A stretch of DNA of 9,994 nt from CAYPCH01 sp964409165 (lineage in GTDB: Bacteria; Bacillota; Clostridia; Acetivibrionales; Acetivibrionaceae), in assembly GCA_964409165.1 (NCBI GenBank), contig CAYPCH010000131.1:1-9994 (forward strand), read 5' to 3'. A model generated the notes under the pieces. The model was not told the DNA's origin. It made no database searches and saw nothing but the letters and a program-made list of their open reading frames with translations. Every line of letters starts with the position of its first letter. Position 1 is the stretch's first letter. Positions 1-5,659 of the stretch are shown here, piece after piece. A program made the position numbers and the translations under genes.

Positions 1-60
1 AATTTATCTTTAGTATACCATAAAAATGCCATCGCGTTAGCGATTTCGTTCTTCTGCTAC

Positions 61-127
61 TTCCAAGTTGGAAGCAACAGAACCGTCCCCTTGCTTCCCT
101 TGCTTCCCCCTTGCTTCCAAGTTGGAA
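61..127. repeat. Inverted/direct repeat cluster upstream of pheA
   Basis: TTCCAAGTTGGAAGCAA (61-77) is repeated in inverted orientation at 111-127, matching 16 of 17 positions. Within it, GGAAGCAA (70-77) and TTGCTTCC (91-98) form perfect 8-nt arms around a 13-nt loop containing ACCGTCCCC. TTGCTTCC also recurs as direct copies at 91, 100 and 111. TTCCAAGTTGGAA is itself an odd-length palindrome. From general knowledge, short repeats with a GGGGACGGTTC core are common between genes in Clostridia and are sometimes linked to REP-type transposases. Assigning this cluster to that class is inference. Confidence 0.6.
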
Positions 128-150
128 AATCTACAAAATAGTGATATTAT
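122..150 (+). promoter_or_regulatory. Probable sigma-A promoter for pheA
   Basis: TTGGAA (122-127) is separated by 17 nt from TATTAT (145-150), with the pheA start 41 nt downstream of the -10 box. The -35 box is the right end of the TTCCAAGTTGGAA repeat, so the repeat may have supplied promoter sequence. Called by eye against the TTGACA/TATAAT consensus. Confidence 0.5.
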
Positions 151-191
151 ATTATATGGTTTTTTATTAATAATTGAATAAGGAGAAATTC

Positions 192-1025
192 ATGATAAGA
201 ATTGGTTATCTCGGACCGAAGGGAACATTTTCACAGGAAGCTTTAATTGCATATATAGGCGGTAGGGAAGGCTTTGATGAATTTGATTACAATACAATGC
301 CAGATATAATTACAGCTGTTGACAGAGGTGAAATTGATGAAGCCATCGTGCCAATAGAAAACTCGCTTGAGGGTGCGGTTAATGTTACAATGGATATGCT
401 TGCAACCGATGTTAATCTTATAATTAAAACTGAGGTTGTAATACAGGTAAAACAAAACCTTCTGGCAAAGCATGGAACAGATATTAAAGATATAGAATTT
501 GTTTTATCGCATCCGCAGCCTATTGGACAATGCAGGAAATACCTTGACACCACACTTCCTAATGCTGTTGTGAAATATTTGTACAGTACTGCACAAGCAG
601 CGAAAGAAGTTTCGGAAGGGAATGGAAAACTTGCGGCAATAGGTTCCTCCGCAGCGGCTAAAGCCTACGGGCTTTCGATTTTAATGCAGGATATCCAGGA
701 TAGGAGAAATAACTTCACAAGATTTGTGGTTGTATCTAAGGGAGCCGGAGAAAAGGCCACTAAAAATAAAACATCAATTGTTTTTTCTACAGAGGATAAA
801 CCCGGAAGCCTTTACAGAATACTTGATATTTTCAGCCTTTGGGATATAAATATGACAAGAATCGAATCAAGACCTGCAAAAAATGAGCTTGGAAGATATA
901 TATTTTTTGTGGATGTGGAAGGGCATATTGAAGATGAAGACATAAGAGACGCGCTTACTATGGTTCGAAGGAAGGCATCTTTTTACAAATTTTTAGGTTC
1001 TTATCCGATATTTATGGGAAATTAA
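192..1025 (+). CDS. pheA: Prephenate dehydratase with C-terminal ACT domain
   Basis: Converts prephenate to phenylpyruvate in phenylalanine biosynthesis; cytosolic. The 277-residue protein is the usual size for a monofunctional enzyme without a chorismate mutase domain. Residues 2-181 form the catalytic domain, with GPKGTFS (8-14), VPIENSLEG (53-61), SHPQPIGQC (106-114) and the TRF motif (176-178), whose Thr is catalytic in the family. Residues about 193-271 form the ACT domain, with PGSL (204-207) and ESRP (225-228), the motifs that bind phenylalanine for feedback inhibition. The ATG at 192 is chosen because AAGGAG (180-185) precedes it by 6 nt and because MIRIGYLGPKGTFS is the family N-terminus; an in-frame TTG at 174 lies upstream of that Shine-Dalgarno site. 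A candidate promoter lies just upstream. No T-box or attenuator was seen. It probably forms its own transcription unit, given the 188-nt spacer after it. Confidence 0.96.
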   Translation: MIRIGYLGPKGTFSQEALIAYIGGREGFDEFDYNTMPDIITAVDRGEIDEAIVPIENSLEGAVNVTMDMLATDVNLIIKTEVVIQVKQNLLAKHGTDIKDIEFVLSHPQPIGQCRKYLDTTLPNAVVKYLYSTAQAAKEVSEGNGKLAAIGSSAAAKAYGLSILMQDIQDRRNNFTRFVVVSKGAGEKATKNKTSIVFSTEDKPGSLYRILDIFSLWDINMTRIESRPAKNELGRYIFFVDVEGHIEDEDIRDALTMVRRKASFYKFLGSYPIFMGN

Positions 1026-1044
1026 ACATTTATGAACGTTTTAG

Positions 1045-1053
1045 TGTTATAAT
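1045..1053 (+). promoter_or_regulatory. Extended -10 promoter candidate (TGTTATAAT)
   Basis: TG-N-TATAAT is a perfect extended -10, 20 nt after the pheA stop. No convincing -35 is present, which extended -10 promoters can tolerate. If used, it would give the MazG-like gene a leader of about 150 nt containing the two inverted repeats described below. The high AT content makes chance matches likely. Confidence 0.35.
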
Positions 1054-1074
1054 ATTATGCACCGAAATATATTG

Positions 1075-1101
1075 AATGCGATAAAGATTTTACATCGCAT
1101 T
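1075..1101 (+). other. Stem-loop in the pheA/MazG-like spacer
   Basis: AATGCGAT (1075-1082) pairs perfectly with ATCGCATT (1094-1101) around an 11-nt loop; pairing continues imperfectly outward (TTGA/TCAA). It is followed by T-rich sequence (TTTCAATTTCTTTA), so it could be a weak terminator for pheA or a leader hairpin. A closely related sequence and fold occurs at 3624-3644. Confidence 0.45.
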
Positions 1102-1121
1102 TCAATTTCTTTAATACAATA

Positions 1122-1163
1122 TCGCGAAAACTAAATTTTTTCAATGTAAAATCATTTTTGCGA
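1122..1163 (+). repeat. Second imperfect inverted repeat in the same spacer
   Basis: TCGCGAAAA (1122-1130) and TTTTTGCGA (1155-1163) are inverted copies matching at 8 of 9 positions, with a 24-nt AT-rich centre. It lies between the stem-loop at 1075-1101 and the MazG-like start. It may be a leader RNA structure or operator. The AT-rich composition makes it only moderately significant. Confidence 0.3.
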
Positions 1164-1213
1164 TTTATATAGGTAAGAGAATTTAACAATACATATTGTG
1201 CTGGAGTGGTTGT

Positions 1214-1555
1214 ATGGCGTTATTTGATAAGGAAATTGACATTACCAGGAATATAAAAATAATAGAATGGCTCAAAAGTGAGCTTCTTACCGATGTTGCC
1301 AGGCTTTTTAAGACTATGGCCAACGGTATGAGGGAAGAAGTCCATGAGTCTGTATCCGAGACCCTTTCGAATATGATACTGATATCTTATTTGCTTGGGC
1401 GGCGTTTGGGAATAAGCTATAATTCGATAGAAATGAAAATTGAAAACAAAGTTAAGCTTGGTTTGATAGAAGACCACGATGTGGAGAAGTATTATGGAGA
1501 TTTGTCAGAATTGTCAAAACACTTAAACTCTTCTAGAATTAAAAAGCAGGGATGA
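1214..1555 (+). CDS. Small MazG-like family protein
   Basis: A 113-residue, mostly helical, soluble protein resembling the clostridial MazG-like family (all-alpha NTP pyrophosphohydrolase fold). The first MazG metal-binding motif EExxE is present as EEVHE (41-45), followed by ETLSNMILISYLLGRRLGI (49-67), which fits the next helix. The second acidic motif, ExxD, is not found at its usual spacing, so nucleotide hydrolysis cannot be assumed. The ATG at 1214 is preferred: GGAG (1203-1206) lies 7 nt upstream, whereas the in-frame TTG at 1196 has no usable ribosome site. The gdpP start follows 28 nt after its stop, indicating co-transcription and possibly a link to nucleotide signalling or housecleaning. 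Family recognition is from memory and substrate is unknown. Confidence 0.75.
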   Translation: MALFDKEIDITRNIKIIEWLKSELLTDVARLFKTMANGMREEVHESVSETLSNMILISYLLGRRLGISYNSIEMKIENKVKLGLIEDHDVEKYYGDLSELSKHLNSSRIKKQG

Positions 1556-1583
1556 TACTGCGGAAATTACAGGAGAATTAATT

Positions 1584-3593
1584 ATGGACAGTAAGAAATT
1601 CACTGGAATATTTATACCAAAAGCGAGTTTTTTTCTATTTGTTATATTTATACTTTTAGTTGTTATTGCATTTTTAGAAATCAAAATTGCCATATTAGGT
1701 TTTTTGTTTTTTCTATTTCTTTTGTATTACAACTTCAGGTCAAATTATATAAGGCGCAGAGAGATAACAAGATATATAGAGAACCTGACATTTAACATTG
1801 ATACGGCAACAAAGGATACTCTGCTTAATTTTCCTATGCCTCTTGCAGTTATTGAACTCGATGGTACAATAATATGGTATAATTCTTCCTATAGAAAGAT
1901 TTTTCAAGGGGAAGATCTTCTGGAGAAAACAATACACTCTTTTGTAAAAGATTTGGATCCAAGTACAATTGCAAAGGAGACCATGAATTTTACAAAGGAA
2001 ATAGATGTGAACAAAAGAAATTACAACGTTCTGGGTAATTTCGTAAAGGTAGATAGCAAGATTAACGAGGACGGTTTTATACTCCTTTTATACTTTGTCG
2101 ACAATACGGAGCTTGTGGAAAGCAAAAAGAGTTACAACGATGAGAAGCCCACAGTAGGTATCATTGTTGTGGATAATTATGATGACCTGATTCAAAGCAT
2201 GGATGATACAAAGGTTGCGCAGATGATGGCGGAGATGGAGTCAAGGATAAAAGTCTGGATGGGCTATACAGACGGAATAATCAAGAAATATGAAAGAGAC
2301 AGGTATTTGTTTATTTTTCAGTACAGATACCTTAAGGAATTTGTGGATAAGAAGTTTGATTTACTTGACAGCATAAAGGATATAAATGTCGGAAACAAGA
2401 TGCCTGTTACCTTGAGTATAGGTTTTGGAGTAAATGGCAATTCCCTTCAGCAGAATTACAAGTATGCAGATGCATCTTTGGATATTGCTTTAGGAAGGGG
2501 TGGAGACCAGGTTGTTATCAAGAATGGCGAAGATATTACCTTTTATGGTGGCAAGACAAGAGAGCTTGAGAAGCGTACAAGGGTTAAAGCCAGGGTTATT
2601 GCATATGCGCTAAGGGAGCTTATAGACCAAGCGCCGGATGTTATGATAATGGGTCATGAAAACTGTGATGTCGATTGTCTCGGCGCATCGCTGGGGTTAT
2701 ACAGGGTGGCAAGAAACAGGAATAAGGAGGCATATATTGTTCTTAACAATTCAAATCCTACTATAGATAATCTAATTGTTAAGATTGAGAAAAGCAATGA
2801 TTATGAGAGCCTTTTTATTGCCAATAGTGAAGCTTTGGACAAGATGAGCAGAAAAACCCTTCTTATCGTTGTGGATACTCACAGACCAAGCTTTACAGAG
2901 TTTCCCGAGTTGCTCAAGCATACTGATCAAATTGTTGTTATCGACCATCACAGAAGAGGCGCCGACTATTTGCAGGAAGCGGTTCTTACCTATCAGGAGG
3001 CCTATTCATCCTCTACCTGTGAATTGGTTACCGAGATTATCCAGTATGTTGAGGAGAAGGTGAAGCTGAAGCCTGTTGAGGCGGAAGCTTTGTATGCGGG
3101 AATAGTTATTGATACGAAAAACTTTACTTTCAAGACGGGAGTCAGAACTTTCGAGGCAGCGGCTTTTTTAAGAAGGCAGGGAGTAGATACTGTATCTGTA
3201 AGACAGATGTTTCAGAATGATATAGAAACCTATGTCAATATATCGAATGTGGTTAAAAATGCCGAAGTAATAAAAGAAAGCATTGCATTGTCGGTTTGCG
3301 CCGCAAATATAAAAAATGCATCCCTCATAGCTGCTCAGGCTGCGGACCAGCTTGTAAACCTGTCGGGTATTACGTCTGCTTTTGTTTTAAGCAATATGAG
3401 CAATGGGGTGGCTATAAGCGGAAGGTCATTAGGAGATGTCAATGTGCAGGTTATACTTGAAAAGCTTGGAGGAGGAGGGCATTTGACGGTTGCAGGTGCC
3501 CAGTTGCAGGGCGTTTCAGTTGAGGATGCCAGAGAGAAACTGAAGGCTGCGGTAACAGAGTACCTTGATGAGATCAACAAGGAGAATTCTTAA
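1584..3593 (+). CDS. gdpP: GdpP-type cyclic-di-AMP phosphodiesterase
   Basis: Membrane-anchored enzyme that hydrolyses c-di-AMP to pApA, affecting potassium and osmotic balance, wall stress and beta-lactam tolerance in Firmicutes. At 669 residues it is close to B. subtilis GdpP. Order: two membrane segments (about 14-32 and 34-50), a PAS-like domain (about 72-175), a degenerate GGDEF domain (about 188-320; YERDR at 236-240 where GGDEF would be expected, SIGFG at 278-282), a DHH domain (about 335-510) and DHHA1 (about 565-660). Catalytic motifs are intact: H358-x3-D362-x-D364, D431 in VVDTHR, D454-H455-H456, D510 and GGGGH (629-633). AGGAG (1571-1575) lies 8 nt before the ATG. The degenerate GGDEF is normal for this family and argues against diguanylate cyclase activity. 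The order gdpP-rplI-dnaB is conserved in Firmicutes. Confidence 0.96.
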   Translation: MDSKKFTGIFIPKASFFLFVIFILLVVIAFLEIKIAILGFLFFLFLLYYNFRSNYIRRREITRYIENLTFNIDTATKDTLLNFPMPLAVIELDGTIIWYNSSYRKIFQGEDLLEKTIHSFVKDLDPSTIAKETMNFTKEIDVNKRNYNVLGNFVKVDSKINEDGFILLLYFVDNTELVESKKSYNDEKPTVGIIVVDNYDDLIQSMDDTKVAQMMAEMESRIKVWMGYTDGIIKKYERDRYLFIFQYRYLKEFVDKKFDLLDSIKDINVGNKMPVTLSIGFGVNGNSLQQNYKYADASLDIALGRGGDQVVIKNGEDITFYGGKTRELEKRTRVKARVIAYALRELIDQAPDVMIMGHENCDVDCLGASLGLYRVARNRNKEAYIVLNNSNPTIDNLIVKIEKSNDYESLFIANSEALDKMSRKTLLIVVDTHRPSFTEFPELLKHTDQIVVIDHHRRGADYLQEAVLTYQEAYSSSTCELVTEIIQYVEEKVKLKPVEAEALYAGIVIDTKNFTFKTGVRTFEAAAFLRRQGVDTVSVRQMFQNDIETYVNISNVVKNAEVIKESIALSVCAANIKNASLIAAQAADQLVNLSGITSAFVLSNMSNGVAISGRSLGDVNVQVILEKLGGGGHLTVAGAQLQGVSVEDAREKLKAAVTEYLDEINKENS

Positions 3594-3610
3594 AAGAGGA
3601 ATTCTTAAAA
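3581..3610 (+). repeat. 15-nt tandem duplication across the gdpP stop codon
   Basis: GGAGAATTCTTAAAA (3581-3595) is followed directly by GAGGAATTCTTAAAA (3596-3610), 13 of 15 identical. The unit is five codons long, so the second copy repeats the Asn-Ser-stop ending in frame, giving a backup stop. It looks like a replication-slippage duplication. Confidence 0.6.
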
Positions 3611-3623
3611 AAAGAATGGGAAG

Positions 3624-3644
3624 TGCGGTAAAGATATTATCGCA
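3624..3644 (+). other. Stem-loop upstream of rplI, related to 1077-1099
   Basis: TGCGGTA (3624-3630) pairs with TATCGCA (3638-3644), seven pairs including one G-T wobble, around a 7-nt loop. It ends 13 nt before the rplI Shine-Dalgarno site. The sequence aligns with 1077-1099 at 19 of 21 positions with one 2-nt gap. It has no T-run and so is not a terminator. A role in translation control or RNA processing is only a possibility. Confidence 0.4.
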
Positions 3645-3672
3645 TTCAAAATAGATGAAGGAGAGATATAGA

Positions 3673-4122
3673 ATGAAAGTAATTTTAAAAGAAGATGTAA
3701 AAGGTCTTGGAAATAAGGAGAGCCTTGTTAATGTAAGTGATGGCTATGCAAGAAATTTTTTGATTCCCAGGGGATTGGCTGTTGAGGCCAGTTCAACAAA
3801 TATGAATGTAATGAAAACAAAAAAGGAAGCTGAAAAGTCAAAGAAAGACCGTGAGCTTGCACAGGCAAAAGAACTTGCTGAAAAGATAAACAAGACGGTT
3901 GTTACACTTAAAGCCAAGGCAGGAGAAAATGGAAAGCTGTTTGGTTCGATAACAACAAAAGATATTGTCGATGCATTGAAAAAAGAACACAGCATTGATA
4001 TAGACAAGAAAAAGCTCAATGTTTCCGACTCAATAAAAGCTCTAGGTACTTATGACGCGGAAGTTAAACTATATCCGGGCGTAAGTGGAAAGCTTACTGT
4101 GAAAATTGAACAAGAGCAGTAG
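3673..4122 (+). CDS. rplI: Ribosomal protein bL9
   Basis: Large-subunit protein that binds 23S rRNA near the L1 stalk and helps maintain reading frame. The 149-residue length is standard. The N-terminal RNA-binding domain (1-about 45) carries MKVILKEDVKGLG and the L9 signature around DGYARNFLIPRGLA (23-36). A long charged connecting helix follows (about 41-75), then the C-terminal rRNA-binding domain (about 80-147) with the GKLFGSIT segment (87-94). The start at 3673 is chosen because AAGGAG (3658-3663) precedes it by 9 nt and gives the canonical N-terminus; an in-frame ATG at 3655 lies upstream of that site. It sits between gdpP and dnaB, as in many Firmicutes, and is probably in the same transcript as gdpP. 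Confidence 0.97.
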   Translation: MKVILKEDVKGLGNKESLVNVSDGYARNFLIPRGLAVEASSTNMNVMKTKKEAEKSKKDRELAQAKELAEKINKTVVTLKAKAGENGKLFGSITTKDIVDALKKEHSIDIDKKKLNVSDSIKALGTYDAEVKLYPGVSGKLTVKIEQEQ

Positions 4123-4135
4123 GTTAAAGTTATTG

Positions 4136-4270
4136 ACTCAACTTTCCCACAGTATTTATGGGCTCTTTGCCACTAACGTAGTATTGCTCACCGCGGTCAA
4201 AAAGTAAACTTTTTGACCTTAACTTGTGAGCAACCAGAGCCTCAAAATACTATAAGTGGGAAAGTTGAGT
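4136..4270. repeat. 135-nt nested inverted-repeat element between rplI and dnaB
   Basis: The ends are perfect 15-nt inverted repeats: ACTCAACTTTCCCAC (4136-4150) and its complement (4256-4270). Moving inward, four more arm pairs follow in order: AGTATTT (4151-4157) with AAATACT (4245-4251), GGCTCT (4161-4166) with AGAGCC (4236-4241), TTGCTCAC (4184-4191) with GTGAGCAA (4226-4233), and GGTCAAAAAGT (4195-4205) with ACTTTTTGACC (4208-4218). The transcript would fold into one long interrupted hairpin on either strand. Flanks TATTG (4131-4135) and TATCG (4271-4275) match at 4 of 5 positions, resembling a decayed target duplication. No coding sequence is inside. This fits a MITE-like insertion; a conserved structured RNA is the alternative. 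There is no T-tract where a terminator would need one. Confidence 0.65.
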
Positions 4271-4276
4271 TATCGA

Positions 4277-4302
4277 GATGAGGGATTTTTGGGATGAGGG
4301 AT
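4277..4302 (+). repeat. Direct repeat that duplicates the dnaB ribosome-binding region
   Basis: GATGAGGGAT occurs at 4277-4286 and again at 4293-4302, a 16-nt period. The second copy contains GAGGG (4296-4300), the dnaB Shine-Dalgarno site 7 nt before the ATG; the first copy is too far upstream to serve it. It directly adjoins the right end of the inverted-repeat element. Confidence 0.5.
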
Positions 4303-4307
4303 AGATT

Positions 4308-5642
4308 ATGGATATAGGTTCTTTAGGCAGAATACCGCCTCAGAGTATTGAAGCGGAACAGTCTGTCTTAGGTGCGATACTTCTTGATAAAGAGGTATTG
4401 TCAAATATAACCGACATTATAAACACACAGGATTTTTACAGAGAAGACCACAAAGAAATATTTGAGGCCGTAACAGACCTCTATGAAAAAGCAGAACCTA
4501 TAGATCTGATTACGGTATCGGAGCAGCTTAAGCTAAGGGGCTCTTTAGATAGCATAGGAGGTTTGGAGTATCTCTCAAATCTGGCTGGTGCCGTTCCGAC
4601 GACTGCGAATTCAAAGCACTATGCCAAGATAATAGAAGAAAAATCTATTCTGAGAAAGCTGATAAAAGTATCCTCTGATCTTGTCAATATGGGGTATGAA
4701 GCCTCGGAAGAAGTATCTCTGGTTTTGGACAAGGCAGAGAAGAACATTTTTGATATTTTACAGAAACGAAACACCCAAGGGTTGACTCCGATAAAGGATA
4801 TCCTGCTGGATACCTTTAACAGGCTGGAAGAACTGTATAACAACAACGGTCTTATCACAGGAATACCTACGGGTTTTACGGATCTGGATCATAAGACTTC
4901 GGGACTTCAGAATTCGGATCTGGTGCTGATTGCTGCCAGGCCTGCCATGGGGAAGACAGCATTTTCATTGAATATAGCACAGTATGCTGCAGTACATGCA
5001 GGAATTCCGGTTGCAGTATTCAATCTGGAAATGTCAAAGGATCAGTTGGTTAACAGGATGCTTTGCAGTGAAGCCAAGGTGGACAGCCAGAGAATGAGAA
5101 CCGGACAATTGGATGATTCCGACTGGCACAAAATAGCCAGAGCATTAGGACCGTTGTCGGAAGCACCTATATATATTGACGACACACCGGGAACTACAGC
5201 TATGGAAATCAGGGCGAAATGCCGAAGACTTAAAATGGAAAAAAATTTGGGTCTTGTGGTTATAGACTATTTGCAACTGATGCAGGGAAGAGGCAAGGAA
5301 AGCAGACAGCAAGAAATATCCGATATATCAAGATCGTTAAAAATACTTGCAAAAGAGATTAATGTGCCGGTCATAACACTGTCACAGCTCAGCCGTGCCC
5401 CAGAACTTAGGGCGGATCACAGGCCCATATTGAGTGACCTGAGAGAGTCGGGAGCGATAGAACAGGATGCGGATATCGTCATGTTTATATACCGGGATGA
5501 TTATTATAATCCTGAAACTGAAAAGAAGAATATTGCCGAGGCTATAATAGCAAAGCACAGAAACGGCTCAACCGGAACTGTTGAGTTGGCATGGCTGGGA
5601 CAGTACACCAAATTTGCAAATCTGGAAAAGTTCAGGGATTAG
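4308..5642 (+). CDS. dnaB: Replicative DNA helicase DnaB
   Basis: Hexameric 5'-3' helicase that unwinds DNA at the replication fork (named DnaC in B. subtilis). The 444-residue length is typical. The N-terminal helical domain (about 10-112) begins with PPQSIEAEQSVLGAILLD and mediates hexamer assembly and primase contact. A linker follows (about 150-180), then the RecA-like motor with Walker A ARPAMGKT (210-217), Walker B LVVIDY (316-321, Asp320), the ESRQQEIS segment (331-338), SQLSR (359-363) and SDLRESGAIEQDAD (376-389). No intein interrupts the P-loop or other motifs. The ATG at 4308 is supported by GAGGG at 7 nt and by the usual family N-terminus. The 185-nt gap from rplI holds the inverted-repeat element. 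tilS begins 17 nt after the stop. Confidence 0.97.
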   Translation: MDIGSLGRIPPQSIEAEQSVLGAILLDKEVLSNITDIINTQDFYREDHKEIFEAVTDLYEKAEPIDLITVSEQLKLRGSLDSIGGLEYLSNLAGAVPTTANSKHYAKIIEEKSILRKLIKVSSDLVNMGYEASEEVSLVLDKAEKNIFDILQKRNTQGLTPIKDILLDTFNRLEELYNNNGLITGIPTGFTDLDHKTSGLQNSDLVLIAARPAMGKTAFSLNIAQYAAVHAGIPVAVFNLEMSKDQLVNRMLCSEAKVDSQRMRTGQLDDSDWHKIARALGPLSEAPIYIDDTPGTTAMEIRAKCRRLKMEKNLGLVVIDYLQLMQGRGKESRQQEISDISRSLKILAKEINVPVITLSQLSRAPELRADHRPILSDLRESGAIEQDADIVMFIYRDDYYNPETEKKNIAEAIIAKHRNGSTGTVELAWLGQYTKFANLEKFRD

Positions 5643-5659
5643 GGGCAAAGAAAGCGGCT

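Noticed and set aside
12..17. Minus-strand extended -10 (TGGTATACT), suggesting a divergent gene to the left.
   Set aside because: No matching -35 was found and no coding start is visible; one box in AT-rich DNA is weak evidence.
31..44. Small hairpin ATCGC-GTTA-GCGAT followed by T-rich sequence, a possible terminator of an upstream gene.
   Set aside because: The stem is only 5 bp, the following T-run is broken by G and C, and no gene end is visible in the window to its left.
1026..1213. Riboswitch or T-box in the pheA/MazG-like spacer.
   Set aside because: The hairpins seen do not match any riboswitch core I know, and no T-box consensus is present.
1584..3593. Reading the GGDEF-like region of the DHH protein as an active diguanylate cyclase.
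   Set aside because: The GGDEF signature is replaced (YERDR), and the membrane-PAS-degenerate GGDEF-DHH-DHHA1 order is that of GdpP.
3601..3617. ATTCTT/AAGAAT hairpin after gdpP as a terminator.
   Set aside because: The six-pair, AT-rich stem has no T-tract and lies within an apparently continuous gdpP-rplI transcript.
4195..4218. The inner 11-bp hairpin of the rplI-dnaB element as a Rho-independent terminator.
   Set aside because: It is followed by TTAACTTG, not a T-run, and is better explained as the core of the larger nested repeat.
4308..5642. Intein insertion in dnaB, which is common in this gene.
   Set aside because: The reading frame has normal length and all helicase motifs are contiguous.
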